Shown piece after piece: positions 51,551-59,649 of a stretch of DNA of 64,000 nt. Position 1 is the stretch's first letter; the number at the start of each line of letters is the position of its first letter. The translations under genes were made by a program, and so were the position numbers. This stretch comes from UBA1756 sp045130235 (lineage in GTDB: Bacteria; Bacteroidota; Bacteroidia; Bacteroidales; WCHB1-69): assembly GCA_045130235.1 (NCBI GenBank), contig JBGUPJ010000029.1:1-64000 (forward strand), in the 5' to 3' direction. The notes beneath the pieces are model-generated. The model had not been told where the DNA came from. It did no database searches and saw only the letters and a program-made list of their open reading frames with translations.

Positions 51551-51556
51551 GGCGAA

Positions 51557-52852
51557 TTATTTTCTGTTATCAATAAATTTGATGGGCTTTCGCTTCATCT
51601 CCGGAAATTGGATGGCCCGGATGTGGTCGATACTGTCGTAGCGGATGTCGGGGGCCACGCGCAGGCGGGCGCGGAAGCGGTCTTTCAAATCTTTGGTCAT
51701 CTCCTCTTCATCGGTGCGGTTGCAGCCCACGATGACGGTCACGCTGTCGGTGCCAATCTCGTTGGAGTTCACCTCCACGATGTAATTCTCCACATACTCC
51801 ACGTTATCCAGCACGTCGAAGATGGTGGCGGGATAAAGTGTCGTTCCCTTGAGTTTGATCATCTGGTTCTTCCGGCCGATAATGGGGCTGATGCGCATGG
51901 TGGTGCGGCCGCAGGAGCAGGGCTCGTAATGGAACTGTGCGATGTCGCCGGTCTTGAAGCGCAACAGCGGCATTCCTTCCACGCCGAGGGTGGTAACGGT
52001 CAGCTCACCAGTCTCGCCTTCGGCTACGGGGTTGTCGTTTTCGTCCAGTAACTCACAGATAATCAGTTCGGGATGGTGGTGTCCGCCCTTGCCGGCTTCG
52101 CACTCGCAGAAGGTAGTGCCCATCTCAGTGGAGGCGTAGGTGGAATAAAGGTCAATATCCCATTTCTCTTTGATACGCGCGCCCAGCAGGTTCAACGAGA
52201 AGTCCTGGTTGCGCAGGTTTTCGCCGATACAAACCGCTTTTTTGATAGAACTGTTGCGGTAGTCGATGCCGTTTTTCTCCGCGTATTGGATGATTTTCAA
52301 GATGAAGGACGGTACGCAGATGATGGCATCGGGTTTCATGCGGCGTATGGTGTCCCACTGGAGTTCGGGGATGCCGTTGCCGACACGAATCACGCTGGCC
52401 CCCATCTTCACGATGCCGAGGAAGTAGGCGAGTCCAGCCATGAACCGCTTGTCGATGGTGGTCATCAGCTGGTAGATTTCGCCGGGATGGCCCTGGGCGC
52501 AGGTGAACGAGATGGCCTCGTTGTAGGCGAGCCGGTCGAGGTCGTGCTGCGTCATGGCAAAGGTGGTCGGGTCGCTCAACGTGCCCGATGTGGTGATGTA
52601 GTCGGCAATCTTGCTTTTCTCTACGCAGAAGAAATCCTCGTTATGCAACTGCAAGTCCTCTTTGGTGGTAACGGGAATATGCTGCAGATCTTCCAAAGTT
52701 TTGATTTTGGAGATGTCAATATGATTTTTCGAGAAAAGATTTTGGTAGAATTTGGAACGGGAATTCAGATATTGCAAATCCTCACGCAATTTTTCCTCTT
52801 GGAATGCCTTGATGACGTTTCGGGGCTGGAATTCTATTTCGGGTTTGAACAT
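51557..52852 (-). CDS. Phenylacetate-CoA-ligase-like adenylate-forming enzyme
   Basis: 431 residues from ATG 52852 (MFKPEIEFQPRNV). The upstream extension overlaps the esterase gene and is rejected. The ANL family core is present: TSGTLSDPTTFAMT (P-loop-like), YASTEMGTTFCECE, ELTVTTLGVEGMPLLRFKTGD (Asp binding the ribose) and a small C-terminal domain with a Lys-rich end. The PaaK branch activates aryl or short acyl acids with ATP and CoA. The lack of a close neighbour for phenylacetate breakdown argues for a biosynthetic substrate, perhaps an aryl starter or acyl group for the nearby lipid pathway. Confidence 0.82.
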   Translation of the reverse strand: MFKPEIEFQPRNVIKAFQEEKLREDLQYLNSRSKFYQNLFSKNHIDISKIKTLEDLQHIPVTTKEDLQLHNEDFFCVEKSKIADYITTSGTLSDPTTFAMTQHDLDRLAYNEAISFTCAQGHPGEIYQLMTTIDKRFMAGLAYFLGIVKMGASVIRVGNGIPELQWDTIRRMKPDAIICVPSFILKIIQYAEKNGIDYRNSSIKKAVCIGENLRNQDFSLNLLGARIKEKWDIDLYSTYASTEMGTTFCECEAGKGGHHHPELIICELLDENDNPVAEGETGELTVTTLGVEGMPLLRFKTGDIAQFHYEPCSCGRTTMRISPIIGRKNQMIKLKGTTLYPATIFDVLDNVEYVENYIVEVNSNEIGTDSVTVIVGCNRTDEEEMTKDLKDRFRARLRVAPDIRYDSIDHIRAIQFPEMKRKPIKFIDNRK

Positions 52853-52857
52853 AATAA

Positions 52858-53724
52858 TTACTGTAAAATATTGATTTCGTGTAGCCACTCCACAAATTTG
52901 AAGCGCCATTGGGCGGCTTCTGGGGCCTTGCTATCGTCCATTCCATAGCCATGTCCGCCGGTATTGTACAGCAAAAACACATGCTGGATGTGCTGGGCGG
53001 TGAGGGCGCGGTCGAGGTTGACGGAGTTCTGGTACATGACGACAGGGTCATCGATGGCCGTCACGAGGAAGGTGGGGGGCATGTCGGCAGGAATCTGCAA
53101 CTCCATGGAGTACTGGTCCTGTTGCTCTTTGGTGTAATGGCGGGTAAGCAGGTTGCGGCGCGAACGCTGGTGGGCGATGCTGTCCTGCATGGAAACCACA
53201 GGATAGACGGGCACCACAAAGTCGGGACGGTTGCTGTACTCGCACACGAGGCCGAGGGGAGCCAGGAAGCAGGTGTCGTGATATACGCCGGCCATGGTCA
53301 CGAGGTGACCGCCAGCAGAGAAGCCCATCGCTCCTACCTTGTTGGGATTGATGTGCCAGCCTTCAGCGTTGATGCGCAGGAACTGGATGGCGTGCTGCAA
53401 ATCCTGTATCATGGCCGGATGGTGGTAGCCCTTGTTGCCGGTACGGTAGCGGAGCACGTAGGCGTTGATGCCCTGCGTGTTGAGCCATTCGGCTACGCCA
53501 AAACCCTCGGTCTTGATGCCCATCAGATGGCTGTAACTACCACCAGGACAGACAATCACCGCAACACCTGTGTTGATGGAGTCGGGTGCGGGATAGCAGT
53601 GCAACTCGGTGGGCCACAGGTGGTGAGGTTTATGGTATTTCCACAATTTGATAACCTGATGCTGTGCTGCGAGCCATCCCATCGACAGCAAGCAGACGCA
53701 TAAAAGGAGTATCTTTTTCATCAT
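52858..53724 (-). CDS. Secreted alpha/beta-hydrolase esterase
   Basis: 288 residues. Signal peptide MKKILLLCVCLLSMGWLAAQ. Catalytic elements: oxyanion segment CPGGSYSHL, nucleophile elbow GFSAGGHL, acid in AIDDPVV and His in GGHGYGM. This is the layout of BD-FAE/acetyl-xylan-esterase-like enzymes that remove acetyl or aryl esters from carbohydrates. The protein is probably periplasmic or lipid-surface exposed. It lies five bases before the ligase-like gene, so it is in the same unit even though the function looks different. Confidence 0.85.
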   Translation of the reverse strand: MMKKILLLCVCLLSMGWLAAQHQVIKLWKYHKPHHLWPTELHCYPAPDSINTGVAVIVCPGGSYSHLMGIKTEGFGVAEWLNTQGINAYVLRYRTGNKGYHHPAMIQDLQHAIQFLRINAEGWHINPNKVGAMGFSAGGHLVTMAGVYHDTCFLAPLGLVCEYSNRPDFVVPVYPVVSMQDSIAHQRSRRNLLTRHYTKEQQDQYSMELQIPADMPPTFLVTAIDDPVVMYQNSVNLDRALTAQHIQHVFLLYNTGGHGYGMDDSKAPEAAQWRFKFVEWLHEINILQ

Positions 53725-53736
53725 ATAAAGATTGAA

Positions 53737-54105
53737 TTATAAAATCTGTTTGATTTCTTCTGCGGAAAGCTGCGTGTATTTCAAGTCAGCAGGTTTTCCA
53801 TCCACAATAGAAAAATCCACTCTGAACATTTCTTCATCATAAAAAGAAAGTTTAGAATGTGTGTCAGGATTGCATTCGATATAAGTTATTTTATTGATAT
53901 CCAATTTCTTGGCATCGCAAATCTGCTGAATCAGAGAGCCGCCAGCGTAGGTGATGGAAGTTCCGGGATTATCTTGGTACAATTCAGTAGTCAGAATGAT
54001 AGTGGTGTCGCCCCGCTGAATCAGTTTCAAACCGCACTTGGAGGGCATATCCCATTGGCCTGCAAAATCAAAAATCTCATCATAATATTTCGGAGGAACT
54101 TTCAT
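53737..54105 (-). CDS. Small conserved protein of unknown function
   Basis: 122 residues, soluble, acidic, with no signal. A beta-rich sequence (TTIILTTELYQDNPGTSITYAGG) and a helical C-terminus. I do not recognise the family. It is 24 bases downstream of the radical SAM gene and 12 bases upstream of the esterase gene. Confidence 0.6.
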   Translation of the reverse strand: MKVPPKYYDEIFDFAGQWDMPSKCGLKLIQRGDTTIILTTELYQDNPGTSITYAGGSLIQQICDAKKLDINKITYIECNPDTHSKLSFYDEEMFRVDFSIVDGKPADLKYTQLSAEEIKQIL

Positions 54106-54129
54106 GGTAATATTTTGATTTTATGATTA

Positions 54130-55419
54130 TTAACGAAGATTTACTTTAGAAGCGGAGCGGTCCACATCTTTACCAAAAGTCTTGTTGGCCAGTTTGCGGT
54201 TGCGCGGACGGTAGGTACCATCCTGCATCTCACGCAGCACCACGTTAGTGAACAACTTGAACATCTTTTCTTCCTGAGTCTCATCTTGGTAGAAAGATTT
54301 CCAAGCATATTCATACAACTCTTGCAATCTCTCCGGCGACATGTGTTTGGGCTGATACACCACCTGACCAGCATTGTAGTGGTCCCAGTCGTGGTCGAAG
54401 ATACGGCCCTGGCGCATCAGGTCGTCGTAGGCCTTGGTGTGCGGGAAAGGAGCCAGCACGGTGAATTCGGCCAAGTCCAGATCAATCTTCAGCAGGAAGT
54501 CAATCAGGCGGAGGATGTCATCTTCTGTCTGGTTGTCAAGCCCTAAAAGGATGGTTCCTTCCACGCCGATGCCGTAATCGTGGTAGCGTTTCACACGCTC
54601 CTTGATATAGTCGGAGGTGTCGTAAACTGCTTGATACACGTACCATGCGCCTGCTTGTGCGGCCAGATCCAGCACTTCGGGCTTGTCTTCAATGGTATGG
54701 CTGATCCATTTTTTCTTCAACGGAATCATCTCGCGGAAGAGGTCCATTTCCCATTCGGTACACTGAGCCAATGAATTATCGACGATAAAGAGACGGTTGT
54801 TGTCGATGGTCTCGAGCTCTTCGATGGCTTTTTCCACCGGACGGGGGCGGAAGCAGCGGCCTCCGAGGTAGGAGACGGCGCAGGGATAGCAGCTGAACTT
54901 GCAGCCGCGGGAGGCATGGAACAGGTCCACCATCTGCACACCCTTGTGGTTGTAAAGCTCCCGTTTGTAAAGGTCGCGGCGGGCGGGACCCACCAGCTCA
55001 ATCGGGGGCTGTTTGCCCATAAAGTTATAGACTTTCTTCAGCTGGCCTCTCTTCAAATCCTCAAAAACCTGCTCCTGTCTTCCTTCTGCCTCGCCCAAGA
55101 AGATGCTGTCGGCATGAAGCAGTGTCTCCTCAGCGTGGAGCATGGTGGAGATACCGCCAAACATCACCTTCTTCCCTCTGCGGCGGTACTCGTCGGCGAT
55201 GGCCCAACCACGCTTCACCTGAGTGGAAAGCATCATGGAGATGGCCACTGCGTCGCATTCCTCATCGAAATCCAAATCTTCCACGTTCTCATCTGTAAAT
55301 GAGACATCTACATATTCGGGCAGACAGGCGGCAAAAACCACCGGACCATGAGGGGGCAGCGTGAAAGTGGTCTGCCCAGGCAGTTTTTTCCACTTGGGAT
55401 ATATCAGTTTGAGTTTCAT
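54130..55419 (-). CDS. B12-binding-domain radical SAM enzyme
   Basis: 429 residues. The N-terminal cobalamin-binding-like Rossmann domain is about 1-140. The radical SAM core has the 4Fe-4S motif CKFSCYPC (CX3CX2C, about residue 173), and the C-terminal region has TILLGLDNQTEDD and APFPHTKAYDDL, the class B12-radical SAM pattern. Such enzymes methylate or otherwise alter unactivated carbon, or modify lipids such as hopanoids. The substrate is unknown. The gene follows methylmalonyl-CoA mutase by 38 bases. A role in the adjacent lipid locus is possible. Confidence 0.85.
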   Translation of the reverse strand: MKLKLIYPKWKKLPGQTTFTLPPHGPVVFAACLPEYVDVSFTDENVEDLDFDEECDAVAISMMLSTQVKRGWAIADEYRRRGKKVMFGGISTMLHAEETLLHADSIFLGEAEGRQEQVFEDLKRGQLKKVYNFMGKQPPIELVGPARRDLYKRELYNHKGVQMVDLFHASRGCKFSCYPCAVSYLGGRCFRPRPVEKAIEELETIDNNRLFIVDNSLAQCTEWEMDLFREMIPLKKKWISHTIEDKPEVLDLAAQAGAWYVYQAVYDTSDYIKERVKRYHDYGIGVEGTILLGLDNQTEDDILRLIDFLLKIDLDLAEFTVLAPFPHTKAYDDLMRQGRIFDHDWDHYNAGQVVYQPKHMSPERLQELYEYAWKSFYQDETQEEKMFKLFTNVVLREMQDGTYRPRNRKLANKTFGKDVDRSASKVNLR

Positions 55420-55457
55420 TTTTCTGTAAAATATTGGATGATCAATAAAAACAGGTT

Positions 55458-57602
55458 TTATGCCTCCAAAATTTCCAAAATCTTAATGGCGCATTCGCTG
55501 ATGATGCTGCCAGGACCGAAGATGGCGGCGGCACCGGCTTTGTAGAGGAAGTCGTAGTCCTGCGGCGGAATCACACCACCCACCACCACGATGATATCCT
55601 CGCGGCCAAGCTTCTTGAGTTCTTCAATCACCTGCGGCACCAGCGTTTTGTGACCTGCGGCGAGGGAGGAGACACCCATCACATGAACGTCGTTCTCCAC
55701 AGCCTGCTTGGCGGCTTCAGCCGGGGTCTGGAACAACGGACCCATATCCACATCGAAACCGATGTCGGCATAACCTGTGGCGACCACCTTGGCACCACGG
55801 TCGTGTCCATCCTGACCCATCTTGGCCACCATGATACGGGGACGACGTCCCTCTTTCTTAGCGAAAGCGTCAGCCATAGCGCACGCTTTCTTGTATGTGT
55901 CGTTGTTTTCTTGCTGTGAACTGTACACGCCTGTAATCAAATTTATTTTCGCTTTATAACGTCCGAATACTTTTTCCATTGCGAAGGAAATCTCGCCGAG
56001 GGTGGCGCGCTTTTGGGCAGCGTCGATGGAGAGCGCCAGCAGGTTGCCCTTGCCGCTCTTCGCACACTCGGTGATGGCCTCGAGTGCAGCCTGCACCTCT
56101 TCGTTGTTACGTTTGGCGCGCAGTTCCTGCAAACGTTTGATCTGTGCTTCACGTACCACGGTGTTGTCCACCTCGAGGGTTTCAATCGGGTCTTCTTTCT
56201 CCAAACGGTATTTGTTAACACCGATGATGCTTTCCATGCCGGAGTCGATGCGGGCCTGTTTGCGGGCAGCGGCCTCTTCGATGCGCATCTTCGGGATGCC
56301 GGTTTCGATAGCTTTGGCCATACCGCCGAGTGATTCCACCTCCTGGATGTGCTTCCATGCGCGGTGTGCCAGCTCGTGCGTCAGCGTCTCCACATAGTAA
56401 GAACCAGCCCATGGGTCCACCACACGGCACACATTGGTCTCTTCCTGAATGTAAATCTGCGTGTTACGGGCGATACGAGCGCTGAAGTCGGTCGGCAGAG
56501 CGATGGCTTCGTCGAGAGCGTTGGTGTGCAGCGACTGAGTGTGACCCAGGGCGGCTCCCATAGCCTCGATGCAGGTACGGGCCACATTGTTGAACGGGTC
56601 TTGCTCGGTGAGCGACCAACCGGAGGTCTGCGTGTGGGTGCGCAAAGCCAGCGATTTCGGATTCTTCGGGTTGAAGGTGCTCACGATCTTGGCCCAGATC
56701 ATACGGGCAGCGCGCATCTTGGCAATCTCCATAAAATGGTTCATGCCCGAGCACCAGAAGAAGGAGAGACGCGGTGCGAATGCATCGATGTCCAAGCCAG
56801 CCTTTACACCCGTGCGGAGGTAATCCCAACCGTCGGCCAGCGTGTAGGCCATCTCGATATCGGAGGTAGCACCTGCCTCCTGCATGTGGTAGCCGGAGAT
56901 GGAGATGCTGTTGAATTTCGGCATATTCTGAGAGGTGAACTCAAAGATGTCGGCGATGATGCGCATGGAGTGTTCTGGCGGGTAGATGTAGGTGTTACGC
57001 ACCATGAACTCCTTCAAGATGTCGTTCTGGATGGTACCCTGCAACTCCTCGAATTTGGCGCCCTGTTCGAGAGCGGCCACGATATAGAATGCGAGGATGG
57101 GCATCACGGCACCGTTCATGGTCATAGAGACAGACATCTTGTTCAGCGGAATCTGGTCGAAAAGCACTTTCATGTCTTCCACCGAGCAGATGCTCACGCC
57201 AGCCTTACCCACGTCGCCCAAAACGCGCTCGTGGTCAGCATCATAGCCGCGGTGTGTGGCCAAGTCGAAGGCCACTGACAGACCTTTCTGACCGGCGGCG
57301 ATGTTGCGGCGGTAGAAGGCGTTGGACTCCTCTGCGGTGGAGAAACCGGCATATTGGCGGATGGTCCATGGACGCATCACGTACATGGTGGAGTAGGGTC
57401 CGCGCAAGAAAGGCGCAATACCGGCAGCATAGTTCAGGTGCTCCATTCCTTCCAAATCTTCTTTCCCATAAACGGGTTTGCAAGGAATTTGTTCCGCCGT
57501 AAGTCGGTTAAAATCAATGTGATTCACTTTTGACCACTCCTGAAAACTCTCGTTGCTTTTCGGGGCGGTTCTGTGAGTGACTTTACTAAAATCAGGACGC
57601 AT
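55458..57602 (-). CDS. mutB: Methylmalonyl-CoA mutase, large (catalytic) subunit
   Basis: 714 residues, the standard length. It interconverts succinyl-CoA and methylmalonyl-CoA with adenosylcobalamin, the key step of propionate production in gut Bacteroidota. The substrate-binding TIM barrel is at about 60-560 (RPWTIRQYAGFSTAEESN, MTMNGAVMP, TQTSGWSLTEQDPFNN). The C-terminal B12 domain has the DxHxxG motif in DGHDRGAKV and the second motif SLAAGH. The small subunit (mutA) is not in this window, although it usually lies next to mutB. A TATTTTTG -7 box lies upstream at 57655-57648. Confidence 0.95.
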   Translation of the reverse strand: MRPDFSKVTHRTAPKSNESFQEWSKVNHIDFNRLTAEQIPCKPVYGKEDLEGMEHLNYAAGIAPFLRGPYSTMYVMRPWTIRQYAGFSTAEESNAFYRRNIAAGQKGLSVAFDLATHRGYDADHERVLGDVGKAGVSICSVEDMKVLFDQIPLNKMSVSMTMNGAVMPILAFYIVAALEQGAKFEELQGTIQNDILKEFMVRNTYIYPPEHSMRIIADIFEFTSQNMPKFNSISISGYHMQEAGATSDIEMAYTLADGWDYLRTGVKAGLDIDAFAPRLSFFWCSGMNHFMEIAKMRAARMIWAKIVSTFNPKNPKSLALRTHTQTSGWSLTEQDPFNNVARTCIEAMGAALGHTQSLHTNALDEAIALPTDFSARIARNTQIYIQEETNVCRVVDPWAGSYYVETLTHELAHRAWKHIQEVESLGGMAKAIETGIPKMRIEEAAARKQARIDSGMESIIGVNKYRLEKEDPIETLEVDNTVVREAQIKRLQELRAKRNNEEVQAALEAITECAKSGKGNLLALSIDAAQKRATLGEISFAMEKVFGRYKAKINLITGVYSSQQENNDTYKKACAMADAFAKKEGRRPRIMVAKMGQDGHDRGAKVVATGYADIGFDVDMGPLFQTPAEAAKQAVENDVHVMGVSSLAAGHKTLVPQVIEELKKLGREDIIVVVGGVIPPQDYDFLYKAGAAAIFGPGSIISECAIKILEILEA

Positions 57603-57647
57603 AATATTATTTTGATTTGATACTATTATTCATTTTAAATGAAGCGA

Positions 57648-57655
57648 CAAAAATA
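57648..57655 (-). promoter_or_regulatory. -7 box for the mutB unit
   Basis: Minus-strand TATTTTTG, 46 bases before the mutB start. No clear -33 element. Confidence 0.4.
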
Positions 57656-57695
57656 CAAAAATGTTAGGAGTTATGGCAGATGATTTTTCATTTTT

Positions 57696-58016
57696 TTACA
57701 GACTGTCACGAATGGCGATTAATTTCTCCCTAATTTCCCGCAACGTGGCCACCGCCTGCGCCTGTGAAGCGTGCTTGCCGTAGGACCGTTTCAGCTCATC
57801 TTTCGCCCCTTGCAAAGTATAGCCTTGTATTTTCGTCAGATTGTAAATGATTTGTATGATTTCGATGTCTTTTGGGGTGAAATATCGGTCTCCCTTTTTG
57901 TTCTTGTACGGCTTGATTTGTGTGAACTCCTTCTCCCAATATCTTAATAATGAGGTGTTCACCTTGAACATCTGCGCCGTTTCAGAAATGCTGTAATAGG
58001 GTTTGTCGAGTTGCAT
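57696..58016 (-). CDS. MerR-family transcriptional regulator
   Basis: 106 residues. The N-terminal winged helix-turn-helix is clear (YYSISETAQMFKVNTSLLRYWEKEF, broken here for reading, then RYFTPKDIEIIQ). The C-terminal coiled coil for dimerisation is short, and there is no effector-binding domain. It is the common small MerR form of Bacteroidota. Its target is unknown. The adjacency to mutB does not by itself prove regulation of that gene. Confidence 0.88.
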   Translation of the reverse strand: MQLDKPYYSISETAQMFKVNTSLLRYWEKEFTQIKPYKNKKGDRYFTPKDIEIIQIIYNLTKIQGYTLQGAKDELKRSYGKHASQAQAVATLREIREKLIAIRDSL

Positions 58017-58020
58017 AGCG

Positions 58021-58809
58021 CTATTTTTTTGTGATTACTGCCTCTTTTCCATCAAAATTCACCCAATAGGTGCCTTTGGGAAGATCTACCACGCTGACCT
58101 TTTTCGCCGTACCACGCTTTAGGAATGTGCCGTTGGCATCGTACAGCTCATAGTGCGTAACTTCCGTAAACTCAATATATTCCTTCACCTTGTCGGTCAG
58201 GAGCATGATCTTGCGGTTGGGACATTTCAGCTTCACCACTGGCGACGACAACTCCTGTCCGCCCTCATCGGTCTGCACTATCCTAAACAGGTTCATCCCG
58301 CTGAGCTGCACGGGCAGAAAGTTCTCCGCCAACATATCGGTAGGATTTCCTAATTTCTTCATTACCACCCATTTGCCATACAACATCTGCTCCAACCGAT
58401 AACTACAAGTCGCATCCATCTCCGTCGCTTTCCATTCCAACAATTTACTCTTCTTGTTATAAACGAAAGAAGGTAACGAAAATTCAGACTCTTTTATCAG
58501 ACTCTCCTCATTGATAATCAATGGATTAGTTTGAGGTAGATGAACAATTTTCACATATACAAAACTGTTCAGCTCATGCCCCTCTAATGGAATCTCAAAT
58601 GCATTCGACTCATGACAAAAATCCAACGCCTTTCCATCTACATAAACCTCTTTCACACTGAAAGTCCCATTCTCTGATGGATTTAGCACGTAGAGATTTT
58701 CTCCCGAATATTTTCCCCAAACCGACAACTCTTCGTAGGCATTCGTCTCATCCTGCCCATAAAGGGTGATAGTCAAAAACATGAAGAGGGAGAAAAGTAT
58801 TTTTTTCAT
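58021..58809 (-). CDS. Secreted protein with a T9SS type A-like C-terminus
   Basis: 262 residues. Signal peptide MKKILFSLFMFLTITLYGQ. The middle is beta-rich and unrecognised. The last 60 residues (HYELYDANGTFLKRGTAKK, VDLPKGTYWVNFDG) follow the T9SS type A sorting-domain pattern of strands and a G-x-Y motif, but end in a short basic tail (AVITKK). It is either a T9SS cargo protein or a periplasmic homologue. It begins two bases after the dnaX tail gene, so it may be cotranscribed. Confidence 0.65.
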   Translation of the reverse strand: MKKILFSLFMFLTITLYGQDETNAYEELSVWGKYSGENLYVLNPSENGTFSVKEVYVDGKALDFCHESNAFEIPLEGHELNSFVYVKIVHLPQTNPLIINEESLIKESEFSLPSFVYNKKSKLLEWKATEMDATCSYRLEQMLYGKWVVMKKLGNPTDMLAENFLPVQLSGMNLFRIVQTDEGGQELSSPVVKLKCPNRKIMLLTDKVKEYIEFTEVTHYELYDANGTFLKRGTAKKVSVVDLPKGTYWVNFDGKEAVITKK

Positions 58810-59251
58810 AATTAATTACACGATTGTAGATGAAGGGTTTGCATAAATTCGGCAAAATCAGGATTCTGATGCTGTAGCTCCTGAATTTTGTCTTTTTCGT
58901 CCAAAATATACTTTTTCAGTTCGGTCTTGTCGTCAATCGACACCTCCACATCGTTGATGTTGGGGTCGAAATGATTGCGAAGGTATTGCAGCACAGAAAC
59001 TTTCTTGATAGAGAAATCATCCACCTGCATGCTGTTTCGCAATTTCAGATACACCACATTGTTTTTCACCTCCAGCGGGTAGTTTTTCAGCGGAGCCAAA
59101 AGGGTAGGCACCTTGCTGAAGACATTGTCCACCATCGCATCCCATTGTTCCTTGAATTTCTCGAAATATTTTTCGGGATTCTCCACGGAGGATGATGCGG
59201 GTTGTTGTGGGGTTTCGGCATCCTGTGTGGGGGTGTCGTTTTGTTGTTGTA

Positions 59252-59279
59252 GTAGAGACGTGCCATGGCGCGTCTCTAC
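59252..59279. repeat. 28-bp palindrome within the dnaX tail (copy 1)
   Basis: Arms GTAGAGACGtGCCA and TGGCgCGTCTCTAC, one mismatched pair. In the dnaX frame it codes VETRHGTSL. It is identical to copy 2 at 59381-59408. Confidence 0.75.
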
Positions 59280-59380
59280 GATTGCAGGTTCGGTTACGGC
59301 CGGCGTTGGTTCCGGCGTAACGATGGCGGGTTCTGTGGCCGCAGGTGTCGGTTCGGTTACCGTTGGTTCGGTATTTTGTG

Positions 59381-59408
59381 GTAGAGACGTGCCATGGCGC
59401 GTCTCTAC
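59381..59408. repeat. 28-bp palindrome within the dnaX tail (copy 2)
   Basis: Identical to copy 1 and exactly 129 bp (43 codons) away, so the surrounding 129-bp unit was tandemly duplicated in frame. Confidence 0.75.
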
Positions 59409-59601
59409 GATTGCGGGTTCGGTTACGGCCGGCGTTGGTTCTGGCGTAACAATTGCGGGTTCTGTTGCGGTCGGTGTCGGTTTGGTTGTCGGTGCCGGCG
59501 CAACATTCTTCGGGGCGGGGTCGTGTACCAGATTCCGAATGGACGGACTGGGACTGACGATGGCGTCAGGCGAGACAAATCCCATTGAGGATTTCACTGG
59601 G

Positions 59602-59637
59602 GTCCGCGTATCCACGATACCTTGTATCGGTGCGGAC
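59602..59637. repeat. 36-bp imperfect palindrome near the dnaX frame break
   Basis: Outer arms GTCCGC and GCGGAC enclose an inner palindrome GATAC-ctt-GTATC with a bulge on one side. It lies 13-48 bases downstream of the N-terminal frame's stop codon (59652-59650), and could be the insertion that upset the frame. Confidence 0.6.
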
Positions 59638-59649
59638 AGACTTGGATTT

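Noticed and set aside
59585..59615. Independent translation of the dnaX tail from GTG 59615 or a later ATG
   Set aside because: The frame is already open upstream and homologous tails are fused to the ATPase. The GTG lies within a palindromic repeat and there is no supporting start context.
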